From positions 934 to 64,933 of the forward strand of contig QANZ01016263.1 of assembly GCA_003254925.1 (NCBI GenBank): a DNA stretch of 64,000 bases. Reading direction: 5' to 3'. Every line of letters begins with the position of its first letter. Position 1 is the first letter of the stretch. Below are positions 32,916 to 45,900 of the stretch, piece by piece. Source of the DNA: Chamaecrista fasciculata. Taxonomy: Eukaryota > Streptophyta > Magnoliopsida > Fabales > Fabaceae. The notes under the pieces were generated by a model that saw nothing but the letters and a program-made list of their open reading frames with translations, ran no database searches and was not told the origin of the DNA. The translations under genes and the position numbers were made by a program.

Positions 32916-34893
32916 TTAAGCCCATTTTGCCATCAATGACATTCCTCCAGCACCTAACAAAACTGCAACATAGGACCAAATTTGGAGTTTCAAGTTTCCT
33001 TGAAGCCTAGGTCCCATAAAATCAGAAGCCAATAGTTCCACCAATGCCATATAATTCAATAGCCCTGCAGATATAGCATTGAGAATGCCCTCCACAATGA
33101 GAGAAGTTGGGCTGGAGTCACTATACACATTTGATAGCCCAATCCCTAAAGCTATCCCAAATGGGGTTGTCACTGAGAAGAAGAAAACCAAAATGCCCTT
33201 CATCTTGTACCCATATTCAGCCTGTTACAAAGTGTATAATTTCACCATTTATCACACTCTTCACTTCACTAGCAAGATCAAATAATGTAATTAAAGCATA
33301 TTGAGTATTAGAACGTTTGGATCAAAAGGTGTATTTTCAATATACAAAGAATAAGTTAGATTCTTTTCCAGCAAAATATATCTTTTTTGTTTTAAAAATA
33401 GAAAAATTTTAAAAAATATATGTTTAATAAAACTACTTTTTATTTAATTTTTTAAAGAGTAAACTAATTAACAATTTGATTCCTAAAAGATTATTAAACT
33501 GACAACTTAGTCACCGAAAGATTTAATACACATTTAGTCACTAAAAGATCAAAAGTCAAAATAGCATATTATTTATTTCTTCAAAGATTAAGAAAATATA
33601 CTATTTAATTCATAAAAAAGACTAATTAATATACTGTTTTGATCTTTCAAGAATTAAAATGTATATTTCAACTATTCAAGGACCGAGTTGTCAGCTCGAT
33701 GATCTTTTAGAGATCAAATTGTTAGTTTACTCTTATTATTTTAAACACCTAATATTATTTTTAAAATTTAAAAAACAAAAAAAAAAACTATTTGGAGATG
33801 TCCTTAACTCCAAAAATAATTTTTTACCTTAATTAAGAAGTAAAAAAAAATTGATATATAGTCAATAAATGGACGAAATAGATCATCACCTGCATTATGC
33901 AACCACCCAAGCCCATTCCCTCAAAGAGTTGATGGAAGCAGAGTGCAGCAATGAGAGGCTTTATTGTGCATGGGTTTTCTGAAGCTCCCATTGATAAGCC
34001 TATCACCACTGAGTGCACCACAATCCCTAGTTCCAATACCTTCATCATCCACCACATTATTAGTATCAATAATTTCATATGTATATCTATCCTTCTACAT
34101 GTTCTAGTAAATTTGGTATTAAATAACAATCAAGTTTCTTTAGTTAAAAAAAAAAAGGAGTGACATTTATTATTTGTATCTGATAAATACTAGAAAAAAA
34201 GAATGCAATCGAAAATTGGAATATATAAAACAAATCCAAAATGCTCAAATTTCGCCTAATGTGTAATTTAATTACCTGAGCCACAACACGACACTTTAGC
34301 AATTGTTCTTCTCCCTCAACGTTCTTCACATTTCCGTGCCCATGCCCATGCCCAAAACTATTTTGTACTAATTCTTTATCTTCGTTTCTATGAGCAATTT
34401 CAACGGTTTCATCACCATTATTAGATATCCTTTTCTTGAAGAAGCCAATTGAGAACGAATCCACCATGAGAGTGAAAATAGCAGCCAACATTGCAATGAA
34501 TGTAGTGAATGGAAACTTCCGCCAAGGGTTTTCCGGCAAACATTCCGATTGCAAGTCGTCAAAGGAGTCCGGCAACACGTGCATGTATCCGGTCGCCAGA
34601 ATCACGCCGGAGGCAAATGCCTTCACCAAAACGAATAAGTTTTTGTCCGGTTGGAGCGCCGGCACGGCGCGTGAGAAAATCGGAAGGCACACGCCAATCA
34701 TGCTTGCAACTAGTATGGCCCATATTGCTATGACCTTGAACTTCAAGGCTATCGCCTTATTATGACAAGTCCCCTCGTATTTCGACTCGCATTCTGCGGT
34801 TGCCGTCGCTAACGAGAATGCCGAGAAGAGAACGATAAAGAAGATGAATATTGAGAAGACATTGTAATTTGAAGATGAAGAAGAAGAAGCCAT
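32916..34893 (-). CDS. ZIP-family zinc/iron transporter (IRT/ZIP type)
   Basis: Three exons, 34276-34893, 33890-34039 and 32916-33221, keep frame and give 357 residues, the usual ZIP length. ZIP proteins move Zn(II), Fe(II) or similar ions into the cytosol across the plasma membrane or an organelle membrane. The start [13 protein letters not shown] is followed by a hydrophobic signal-like helix ending near [13 protein letters not shown] His-rich loop FGHGHGHGN lies between membrane helices III and IV. The signature helices IV and V are intact: [12 protein letters not shown] and [11 protein letters not shown]. The last exon holds helices VI-VIII and ends at MAKWA, a usual ZIP C-terminus. All splice sites are GT-AG. 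No damage is seen. Substrate cannot be fixed by eye; the closest relatives would be the IRT1/ZIP clade. Confidence 0.93.
33457..33732. mobile_element. Inverted-repeat MITE in ZIP intron 2
   Basis: Tips GAGTAAACTAATTAACAATT and AAATTGTTAGTTTACTC are inverted copies, as in the element at 15575-15810. It lies within the second intron of the ZIP gene (33222-33889). No clear target duplication. Confidence 0.55.
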
Positions 34894-34946
34894 TGATAGA
34901 AATGGAGGTTGGGATTTTGAGTGGGCGCATTGTAAAATGTTGTGAG

Positions 34947-34954
34947 TATTTATA
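34947..34954 (-). promoter_or_regulatory. TATA box of the ZIP gene
   Basis: TATAAATA on the minus strand, 54-61 bases upstream of the ATG at 34893. This would give a leader of only about 25-30 bases. Confidence 0.5.
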
Positions 34955-36560
34955 GCAATTCTTGTAGGCACGAGGGGATGACTAACTCCAAGTCGTGAAG
35001 ATTTGTAGGCCATGTAGTTACTATATTGCCCTTGTGACAATTTAAAGAGTTGGGTTTTTACAACTTAATGAGTTATGGTATTTTTGGAATGATGTAGGGG
35101 TAGTTATGGAATGTGGACAAGGAGCAAGAGAACTCGTGTTGTGCATGAGTGATATGTGGCCTCCATAGTTTTTGATTGTGCATTTTGTTGACGTGGCGTA
35201 AGTCGTGTGCTTTTTGCATTCGCCATAAGTGTGACGTTTCATTTGGTTCCATGTAAGACTATAAGCTTGTACAATTGTACATATTATTTAATTTAAAAGA
35301 TAATTTTTTACTTTAAGGCAAAATTATATGGAGTATCCCTAGATTGGGGGTAAGTGTGAGAGCATTAATTGCACTTTTATGTTATCACACTTTTATGCCT
35401 ATTATGTACACTTTTCCAAAATAGTCCTTCGAATAATGGAAAATGCACACACATATGTTTATATATATATATATATATTTATAAAGCACTCATCATAGAT
35501 AAAGTATATATATTGAAATTATATATTATATATATAGAACACACGTATCAATAAGTATATATGTAAATAAAGTGTATCCACATATATAGAAAGATTAAAG
35601 TATATATAGGTATGTAGTTTTGCAGCTATATTAAAGAAAGATGATAAAAATAATGAAATTATGANAATGAAATTATGAAACTAACAATTGCACTATCCTA
35701 ATTACTTATCTTCATACATATGTGTCCATATTAACATGACGAAACATACATATAACATAAAAAGAATGCAGGTGGCAGGAACAACATAACTCTCAATAAC
35801 AACCAAATAACTTTTTGTACTTAAAATTCAATTGCAGCAAATCATTGAACACAACTCATTAAAGTATTTTTGTTTGTCCTACATAAATGATCTTACTCTT
35901 AAAAATATACATGCGCATGTAAAGAAATATATATGATAAAGAAAGGTATGACATAGTACTCATATATATAGTGAAAGAAAACACCTACCATGTTATGATG
36001 TTAGGGGAATATGCTTCTCCTGCATGTTTTAATTACAAGAAACAAAATTAACAAAATTAAACCTATTGCAGAGTAAGCAGATAACGTCTTCAATAATAAT
36101 GATGGAGTATTTAGCCATCGAATTGGTAGGAATAAATTAATCTTATTAATATTATTAATGTTAGTGAAATAAATCAAAAAATCAAAATTTGAAAATGAGC
36201 TGTTGAGCTTTTTGAGTTTGACCGAGTATTAGGTATTAATTTGTTTAGGTTATATATTTTATTAAGTTTGTTAAGTAGCTACTAGCTTTGTGAGCAAATA
36301 TCTCTTTTCGATTGGTATTGTAAGCATATTTATAGGCTCCCCTTTCATTTGAATTAATTAAGAAAAGAAGAAAAGAAAGAAGCACAAGGAAAAAAGCAAA
36401 GCAAAGTTCACGAGAAAAAGAAAAAAAGTTGATGAGAGCTTCCATATTTATTCCTCCCAAAAATCCTAACACGAAGCACATTTCATTTACTCGTGATCAT
36501 GTTGAGAGTGTGATTCCTTCTCTATTTTACTTTCTTCTCTACTAAGTAAGTTCCATCAGT
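34955..36560. other. AT-rich intergenic DNA upstream of the ZIP gene
   Basis: Promoter side of the ZIP gene, then AT-rich DNA with a (TA)n run at 35461-35480 and many ATATAT words. A single N at 35665 stands between two copies of AATGAAATTATGA, which suggests unmerged contig ends. Hydrophobic open frames here (for example 36245-36481 minus) have no supporting features. Confidence 0.45.
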
Positions 36561-36561
36561 G

Positions 36562-37048
36562 GTATAGATTATACTTTGGTATCTTGAGGTATGGACTGAT
36601 TCTACTTTGATACATTGTTCTTTCAAAGGTGATATTTTAGTATCTTGTTTTATTTGTCATTAACACTTTGGTACCCAAAATTCTTTCTGTACTTTTTTAT
36701 GGAAAAAAAAAAGCATGTGCACGTGCATGGTCAAAAACATGAAATTCGCCCTCATAAACTCAGATTTCACGATTCAATCTTAAAAAACAAAGCACATGCA
36801 AGTACATATTGATTCATTTTTTTGGCGGCAGAATCATGAAATATGAGTTTAGGATAGTAGATTTTGCGTTTTTGACCATGCACATGACTTGCAAGTGCAT
36901 TTTTTCATCAAGAGGTAACCAAAAAAAAGTTTTGGGTACCAAAGTGCTAACGGCGAATATAACAAGGGTACCGAAATGTTACTTTTGAAATAACAGTGTA
37001 TCAAAATGGAACCGATCCATAACTCAGAGTAAAAAAGTGTAATTTACT
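36562..37048. mobile_element. Long-TIR MULE-like MITE
   Basis: Nearly palindromic 490-bp element. The left side has TACTTTGGTATC and TTAACACTTTGGTACCC; the right side has the inverse GGGTACCAAAGTGCTAACG and AAAAGTGTAATTTAC. It belongs with the elements at 14967 and 49464 by sequence. Target duplication not resolved. Confidence 0.5.
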
Positions 37049-37149
37049 CTTTTTTTTAATACAAAGGCTACAACAAAAACTAGAAAAATATAGAGCTTAA
37101 AATACCATAAAACTAAATGGGGGAGACTAAAATTTCTCCACATACAATT

Positions 37150-37560
37150 ATTTCGAGCATGCTAAATTGCATCAAGGGTAATGAAGATCCATCTTAAATT
37201 AATCATCTTCTATAGAATTCGTTTTAAGTCCCTCTTTGCAAAGTGAGACTAACCAATAATCCACAAGATCAATTTGAGGCAGCATAGCAATTCCAAACCA
37301 AATTGCCCGCGAGAAATCAAAGTGCAGGAAGATATGTGAGAGAGATTCAACAACATTACAACCAAAAGGACACTCCGAATGAATGAATATTCATGTGGTG
37401 AGATACAAGGACATCACCACAAGGAATGGCCTTGTTCAAGAGCTTCCAAATAAAGATAAGTATTGGATTTGGAAGTTTTATTTTTCAGTTGAGGTTGGGG
37501 CTTGGTATTTGGGAGGATCCCTAGTTTCAAAAAGCTTCATGTATCCCTTTTACACCGAAT
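37150..37560 (-). pseudogene. LINE relic: RT zinc-binding domain
   Basis: On the minus strand WKLLNKAIPCGDVLVSHHMN is followed, in another frame, by CPFGCNVVESLSHIFLHFDF and SRAIWFGIAMLPQIDLVDYW. This is the C-terminal zinc-binding domain of plant LINE reverse transcriptases. Only about 400 bp remain, with a frameshift near 37380. Confidence 0.65.
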
Positions 37561-37654
37561 TAATAAACTCCATTTTGGTCTTCACTCTAGATTAGTTTAT
37601 CTTCTTCATCATTGATAGGAAGAATAATCTTCTTAATTTCCATGGTAATGTGCC

Positions 37655-38100
37655 ATGGGTATATATCAGATAATTTGGTGTAGTTCCAATCCATTGACAT
37701 CACACACCTTGAACATGTTTGGAGAACCCCTCCAATCTTTACTGGTGAAAATGGAAACTTATCTAAGGGGTCTCCTGTTATGGGAAGCTATCAAATCATA
37801 TTTTGAAGCTGAATCGCCAACAAATCTTACCTTGAATCAGCTCAAGGTTTTATGAAGAAAGGGTGTCTAGGAAGTTTAGAGCCTTAAGTAGTTTTCATTT
37901 AGCAGTAAATGAAATTGATTTTGTGAGGACTATGGCATACAAGACAGCTAAAGAAGCTTGGGACATAATGAAGCTAGAATTCCAAGGGAGTGAAAAAAAA
38001 AAAAAGCAAATGCAGATTTTCAACCTTAGAAAGGAGTTTGAACTTCTCAAATGAAAGAAGCTGAGAGTACATTGATAGAGTACATTCCTTGCGTGCATAT
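37655..38100 (+). mobile_element. Copia gag fossil (short fragment)
   Basis: The plus strand retains pieces of a Copia UBN2-type gag: VKMETYLRGLLLWEAIKSYF and AYKTAKEAWDIMKLEFQG. It is broken in several places and has no LTRs or pol. It abuts the 3' side of the PPR pseudogene. Confidence 0.7.
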
Positions 38101-38129
38101 AAACTAAACAACCATAAATTTTTGGAGAT

Positions 38130-41100
38130 AGTTTCAATCCATACACTGAATCCATTGATTGAAAAAGGTGGGATAAATGTGGGCAAGCTGGGATGTAGAT
38201 TAGTTGGTTTCATTTTTCTCAAAGATATCCATGGCTTCAAAGAAAAGACATTGGTGGGCATAAGCCATGATCATAGTATTATAAAGAACAACATCAAGCA
38301 ATTTGGAAGTGGTCAAAAACCAACCTTGTAGACTCTATGTCTGAGCATTTTGCATAGGCATCTATAAGAGCACTAGCAACAAATGGATACATATATACAA
38401 CATCTGAAGTTGTGAACATCCCAATTTTATAACTAAATTATGAACAGATTTTGCCTGCCGTTAAGCTGCAATACTAGCACAACTATTCAAAATGCTGGCC
38501 AAAATAAAATCATCAGGCCTCTCACCAGCATTAATAAAGCAATTGTAACACTTTGATTGCTTCATAATTAAGGCCTTGGTCTACCAGTGAAGAAATCATG
38601 GTTGCCCAAGAAACCAAATCTAATTTCTCTGGTGAAAAACTCAAAGCAATCATCGAACTACAATCATAATCATGAGAGTGAAATCCAGATTTGAGGGTGT
38701 CACAAGGAATCTTTTTTCTTTTGGCCAAGTATCACAATGAATCTGTCTACACATCTCTTGGTTTTTAAATCTTCAACAAGTCTCCAGAGTGACTGAGAAG
38801 GTGGATTCATCTGCTCCAACACCAAGTTCTCGTGGATTATTAAAGATTTTAATTCCTTCTCCATAAAAACCATTTATACTATACCCAGAAATTTAATTCA
38901 TTCCATGTAGTTATTTTTCTGAAAGGTGCACCACCAAATGCCATACCTGCCATATCCATTTACCCACATCTAGAGAACATGTTGATTACTGAATTTGTTA
39001 TGTTAGTTTCATCATATAAAGTAAAATGTAAGGTATGACAATAAAACTGAAGCCCGATGTTGAGATTATGTAACTCCCCACACTTTCTAAGCAATACCGA
39101 ATAGGTGACATTATTGGGCTTCCCACCAGTTCTTATTAAATTACGGTACAAAGTAGTAAGTTCTCTAACACTTCCATTATGAGAAAAGGCCGAAAACACA
39201 GTGTTCCATGAGATAACATCTTTCTCTTTAATCTGTTAAAAAAACTCTCAGCAGAATCCTTGTCACCATTTTTGAAATATACATACATAAGTGCATTCAT
39301 TATTGAAGTACTACATTCCACCGCACTTTGGACAATAAATCCATGAATTTGTTTTACACATTGCAAAGTTCCCATAGTTGAACATCCCTTGAGAGCATTT
39401 ATGAAGGTAAATTGGTCCATTTTGACATCTACATATGGCATCAAAGATATCAACCGCAAGGCCTTAAAACCATATTTACATTTAATATATCCTCCAATCA
39501 TAGCATTCCAACAACCAGCATCCACATTTGTCATGTGATGATATGATATCCCTTGACTCAGCGTACATGTCAATTTGGATCATCTAAAGTATTTTAGGAG
39601 TGTAGTGGTGAGAGAGATAGAAACAGAGAAGAGCTATTTCTATCTCTCTCATTGTTGGAGAATTATAGAGCGAGCGCAGCAGAAAAACAAAAAAAAAACT
39701 TTAAAGCGTATACTCTATAATTCCCTTTCAAGATCCACTAATTGCATTTATTCTAGTAAGAGAAGAGTATACCTAAAATTCAATCGGTAGCTTTCAACTT
39801 GCGAATCCGAGAAGTCCACTGGAACGTGTCCTTCCTTTGCCGGTGATCCACACGAGCAGTTTGGCAGACACCCAGGTGCTAGCCTCCTCCTCTCCAAGAG
39901 AATGCAGGGAACCCAATCTACGGTTCTTGAATGTTCAAGAACAATTCTTGAACCCTCAAGAAAAAGTGGCGCACAACTCACACACAAACCCCAAACCTTT
40001 TAGGGTTTTATCACACCTTTCTTTCTCTAGGAAAAATAGTCGATTTTCTCTCTCTCTTGGAAGTAGTCGACTTTCTCTCTCTAGATTAGGTCAAGTCGAA
40101 TTTTCTTGTTCACTTGTGAAGAAGTGTGCAAGTCGACTTGGCTTAGTATATTTATAGAGTTGTTCTTGAAATTAGGGAATGATAATTATAATTAGGGAAT
40201 CCCTAAATTAGTGAATTATCAAATTATAAAATTATAAGATTACATTAATATTATAATTTTAGGACTTGAATTCTTAATTAAAATATTACATTAATATCTT
40301 AATTTGAATTCAAAATACAATCTTGAGATTCAAAATACAAGATCAAATCTTGCACATGGACCCCACCAAGAATGCGCCATTCCCTAATTATTTTATGGGA
40401 ATTTTATAAATCAAAATAACCAACTTATTAATTCCCTAACAATATTGAATTAAAATATTGCCTTAATATCTTAATTCAAAATTTGAATCTTGAATTCAAA
40501 TTCAAATCTTGATTCTAATTAACAAAACATTTTCATTAATTAAAAACGAGAAGTATGAGACGCCACCCTCAAGCCTTGTTATCCTAATATTGGAGAATTT
40601 AATAAATCAATAATCCCCTGACTTTTAGGAAACTTATTTAATTTATTATTCCCTAATATTTTAAACAAGAATTTAATTGTAAATAGATTAATCAAATTAA
40701 CTATTTAACAATTAACATATTTAAACTTGTCTAATAAATTTAAATATCATAATCGTAGATATTAGTTAAGACAAGACTTCATGTCCTAAGACATTCAACC
40801 ATGTCTTAAATCGTGTCACTAAAGTGACCCACGAATTAACCCTAATTCGTGTCCCATTACGGTATCTTGATCCTGCTCGTGTGTGACCCAGCAGGCCTCA
40901 CGTGAAGTTGGCAGCAAGCCATCTCTATGACTCACAAGTCGAGAACGGACTCTAGCAAGCCATCACGACTACCCAAAACACGTGAGTTATCGTTTTAACA
41001 AAACTGATTTAACCTTAGTACCACCTTGTCATACTCCCTATTGTCACACGATATTTTGGTCATGGATAAGGCATGAGAAAATCATCCTTATTCCAAACCA

Positions 41101-42181
41101 CAACTTTCTCGATTCCTTGAGTTAGTCTCATTTCCCTGTGTGGCCACACATTCCTTGGATAGACTCATCAAGGGGCCCAGTTAAATATCTCTCATCTCAA
41201 TGAGGGACAAAATTCCTTCTTGGTCAACCACATTCCTCAGCACGTTAAACAACCAAACCCGTACCTAGCCTGTATGGCTACCCTGCTATGGGCAACGTTG
41301 GACTAGGCCAAAGTCTAATATCTACAACGCCAGAATAGTCAAGACCTCAGGTCTAAGGGCATCGTGACAGGTGTACAGGAGAGACTAGCTTATGATTAAA
41401 CCCATGCAGGACTCTCCGGGTCGGTCCAGCAATTTGTAACCCATCACATAATTGCACCAGGACTCTCGAGAAGCATCACATGTGTGTATCTCTATACACC
41501 GAGGTCATGCGGGTCTTGGTTCATTCACGTTCCCACGAGAATAATCGAACAGGGACAGTTTAGACTAATTATCACATAATTAATCAAGGACTGTTATCAC
41601 AGTAAACATGCTAATAATATGATAACGACATAATTCAAACAAACATATATATATATATATAAAATGATTGGCCCTATGGCACAATCTCCATCACATAACA
41701 CCCTTAAAGTACACTAGAGGATCCAAATTGGCGTACATGTTAAGAATTGAAGTACCAAAAAATGGGTTTTGCTCCATCCCAATTTCCAAAGCAAAGCCGT
41801 GAATGCACAAACTAAGTGTGTGCACTCCCAGACTAGCACAAGCCTTCATCACACTGCCTAGAGCAAACTCATTTGGCCTCAACCCAGTTTGTAACATTTC
41901 CAAATTAACTTCTAAACCTAATTTAAAATCAGTATTTTGAATTGCGACTGAAATCATTATAGTCCATGGCACAAGATTCTTCTCAGACATTTCCTCAAAC
42001 AGTTTACACTTTACACCCATTGTACAAAACACTACCTTTGAAATACATCTTAATCAGATTATTCTGTAAGAAAATGTCACCAGAAAATCCCAATTTGATG
42101 ACATGGGAATGGGTTTGAGTACCAAGAGAATGTGATTTCAAATCCTCAGAGAGCGAAAGTGCTGATGCAAGTGTCATTTGA
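38130..42181 (-). pseudogene. PPR-protein gene, broken and split by a solo LTR
   Basis: The minus strand encodes successive PLS-type pentatricopeptide repeats. It starts near 42181 with MTLASALSLSEDLKSHSLGT and HSHVIKLGFSGDIFLQNNLI. It continues KNLVPWTIMISVAIQN and LRPNEFALGSVMKACASLGV to ILNMYANL. After the LTR it resumes with CWNAMIGGYIKCKYGFKALR, DQFTFINALKGCSTMGTLQC, GGKPNNVTYSVLLRKCGELH, SALIDAYAKCSDIESTRLVF and LYNTMIMAYAHQCLFFEAMD near 38250. Frameshifts or stops occur near 42040, 39230, 38960 and several places below 38730, so it is dead. PPR proteins of this type act in organelle RNA processing. About 2 kb of PPR sequence remains on either side of the 2-kb insertion. No DYW end was seen. 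Confidence 0.85.
39653..41693 (-). mobile_element. Solo LTR fossil, 2.0 kb, inside the PPR pseudogene
   Basis: Minus-strand copy of the LTR at 16688-18814. It starts TGATGGAGATTGTGCCATAG (41693) and ends AATTCTCCAACA (39653). No clean 5-bp duplication is found (CTCAT against CATAA). Next to the 3' tip lie a small hairpin (AGAGAGATAGAAA...TTTCTATCTCTCT) and an inverted copy of PPR sequence, so the junction was rearranged. Diverged from the 16688 copy by many small differences. Confidence 0.75.
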
Positions 42182-42393
42182 ATCCCTTTTCTCCAAAATA
42201 TCAGAAAATTAAAAAGATTTACCAGTATGCACTCAGCGTCATTTCGGGAGTGATTTCACTTGAAAATGTTTGTAAGCAAGGGAGAACAGCCATCTAGGCT
42301 TTGCAGTAAAAAGAGCATGCCCTACCTTCTCCACTAGTTTTGACACTACTCTGTTCAACCATGCAATCAACTTTATTTATAGCCTCTCTGAAA

Positions 42394-42466
42394 ATGACCT
42401 CAAAATCAACTATGGTGGGCAACCTGTATGGTGAAGTGATCAACCAAATTGATAACATATACTAGG
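42394..42466 (+). repeat. Direct repeat copy A flanking the PRP17 gene
   Basis: ACTATGGTGGGCAACCTGTA and about 50 further bases match 47426-47498 at roughly 88 percent, in the same orientation. The two copies flank the PRP17 gene about 5 kb apart. Origin unknown; not obviously coding. Confidence 0.65.
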
Positions 42467-42950
42467 ATCCACACTGAGTTATTTATTTATTTTATTTAAA
42501 AAAAAACACAGTAAACTTGAAATCCTCCAAAAGAATCAGCCAACCTCTGCCTATTTATAATTTATCCCGGAATCTGAATTTGAACTTCAGCAACCTAGTA
42601 GAAGACTACTAGATTGAAAATGAAATGGCAACAGCCATTTTGTATAATATTGTGAGCTAGAAAGGGATACAAGATGAAAAGCTATAAAATGTCCAAAGCT
42701 AGAACAAAAATGTAAGACAAACTTTGACAAACCAAGACACCACTTTGAGTAACAAATATTCATCCTAGTGCACACTAACATAAACAGTGTCGCAAGAAAA
42801 AAGTAATGACACAGCGACGTATAATTCACAGAAAAGATATCAACAGGCGAAAAGCTATGTCAAACATTTGAACTCAACCTAAGTTGTTGTTCCTTTCCCT
42901 CATACAGCCAAGTCTGCCTACTCTGCTTCTGCCAAGTAAATTGGGAGAAA

Positions 42951-45900
42951 CTAGTCCCTGCAAACCAACATAAAGACATCAACATTTATAAGCACACGCC
43001 CATACTCACATTCTAGAGATTTTATAATTTATATATAATTGAATGATAATTCTTCTGTTGGAAATAAAACATGTCTGAAAAGCTTAGTGAAAGAAAGCCA
43101 ATTTTACAAGCAATCTAAATAAATGTATCCAATTACTCTAAATTTTAAATAAACCTAATAAAATTGAACTGATGGTGAATAAACCCCAAATTACCTCCCA
43201 ATTGTTAATTGCAAACCTTTATTTTCATAAACTAGTACGACTATTGGATCTTAGATTTTCACTATTTTTACCAATATTTTCTCAAGCAAAATTTTTAGGA
43301 AAGGGTTTTACTTATTACGGCTGAAATAACCATCACTAGTTTTTCGATTAAACTAATTAGTTCAGTACTTTTTTGTTCAATACGACAATACCTATGGGAC
43401 CAAGAATGACGGTATATGAGGACAAATTAGGTAGAGGGTATAGTCATATATACACTGCATGGCAAAGTTAACACTCCATCTAACAGCTTCAAAATTAACA
43501 TACAACCTCAATTTTGTTCATTTAATAATTGATAGCAATGTAAAACAGAACACAGCTGCAACATAATCAAAAAATTGATTCCAATTCCTATTGCACACTG
43601 CTACCTGGAACATATCCATCTCAAAAAGTACATTCTCACATATATAGACATGCAATCTCTGCATTACTTTTGTGCCAGGAAGAGGCAACATCTCATATTT
43701 TCAGGAAATTACTGTTTCTAGACTTCATTTACTCATTTCAAAACAAGAAAATTCTCAAAAGCAGGATTATCTTTATCAATAATAAATTAGAAATGGTATG
43801 ATTTTCAATGCACTTGCATCAACTTGATGCCAAGATCTTTTCAGTGGGAAGCTTCATCATTAACATTCATCATATTGCTACACTGTTCTATTGACTAGTT
43901 TAACATTGCAAAATTGACTGAAGAATCTACAATATTCCTTTATTACAAAACAGATTCTTCTCTCCCTCTCTCTTTGTTGGAAGGTCAGATTTACATGAGA
44001 AATTTTTTCAGCTCTGTTATTGGACAACTAGCCGGGTCCTAGTTAAGAAACTTAAAACCTTAAAGCAGTTTAGAACTTCCTTCTTTCAAACCTTACAATT
44101 TTCAGAGGCAGGGAGCATGTTGCCAGTAGAAGGGACAAGTTATGGTATAAACAGAGCTCGAAGTTAAGAATTTCTAATCAGCAGGTACGGCATCAAGCCC
44201 AAGCATACACTCACAAGCAAGTAAGGAAAGGTTTCTTCCAAAACCTAAGTAAAGATAGCCACGGAACTCTATTCTAGGCCTCGCCCTAAATCTCCCTTTA
44301 TACTAACTTCAACTAACAAAATGACAATAACAACTTACTCAATAAAGATGAAAATAGATGAGATAAACTCTTTCTAAGAAAGATAGATTACATAATCTAA
44401 TTTAGAAACAATAACATCTCTATTATATTCAAGTTGGCTTATGAGAAACATGCATATCTTTGGATCAGTTCAGCAAACATGCAAAGAAAGCATAGCATAT
44501 CAGGTAGAGCACCAATAAAAACTCTAATTAGATAGCGGAAAGTGTGATAGTTTACTTACCAGTACTTTATCAACCCATCCCATCCGCATGTAGCTACCTT
44601 ACTCTGTTCCAATGGGTGCCACTCACATCCAATGCAAACACCTTCATGGCACTTGAGAGTTCTAAATACTTTACAACTCTTCCAATCCCAGAACCAACAC
44701 TTACCTTCACCATCTCCTGATATGACAAAGCGTCCGTCTGGGGAAAAGTTGACCTGACATGCATATCCAGCGACAACGTGTCCAGCAAACCTCTTTTTCT
44801 TGTTAAGTTGAAACTTCTCCCTAGTGCTATAGATAAGAATTTGGTTATCCAAGCTTTGTGCAGCAAGCCAATTGGAGTTGGGATGAAGCGAAATGGATGG
44901 CATAGAGTGCATGTGTGGTTCACTAATATACTTTATGACCACAGGAATACCAAATTCCCACACTCGGAGGGACTTGTCATCACTGGAAGTGACAAATCTT
45001 CTGTTGTTATCAACAAATGTGATGGTATTCACAGCCCCCAAATGTTGATCGTACTCTTGTGTTATTTGCCCAGTATTCATATCCCATTGAACAATCTTTT
45101 TATCACTCATACCAGCCAATAAAACATTCTGCTTATCCTCATCAGGATTAAGCTTTACCACATAAGGGATTTTTCCAGTAGAGAAAGTTGATATCACTTG
45201 ACCTGTTTCCGTATCCCAATACTTGATATTCTTATCATAACCAGCACTTAAAAACTTAGTTCCATCATTACTAAAACAGATATCCCTTACTGCTTTGGAA
45301 TGGCCCATGTAAGTTCTCATACATTTACCCGAATTGAACACATCCCAAATCTTCACCTTTGTATCCATACTAGCTGACAAAATCAAATGCCCATACTTTG
45401 GGAAGAACCGAATTGCAGATACACCCTTGGTGTGCCCACTCCAGGTATGAACCAGCCTCTTGGGTATATAACAATGATCATTACTGGCCTTGGCATCCTT
45501 AGGAGGTGCAATCCAAGACCTACCCTGGTAATCTCTTTCCTCCTTCCCATGAAAAGTACTTTTATCTTTGACAACCTCTCCTTTATCACCTCCAAATCCA
45601 CTCTTTTCTTCTCCTTTCTTCTTAGCATATTCCTCTGCATATTTCTTTTGCTCCTCGGTCAATTCTGTTTGCAAGCCTTCCTTCTTACCTGACCATGGGC
45701 TTTTCTTATTCTTCAGTAACCATGTATCACTAGCTGGATTCTCAACCTCTGCCTTATCAACATCAGCTCCCTCTGGATCCTCATCTTCCGCTGATTCTTT
45801 CTTCTTTTCAACCTTCCTCCTCTTCTGTTCATGTTGTGGTATGTTGTAAACCGAAACCCCATCATTCTTCTGCAATGCCTCCATGTCCCCAACATAATTA

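Noticed and set aside
36245-36481. Hydrophobic 78-codon frame
   Set aside because: AT-rich DNA easily gives Phe/Leu-rich frames; no TATA box, homologous motif or splice site supports it.
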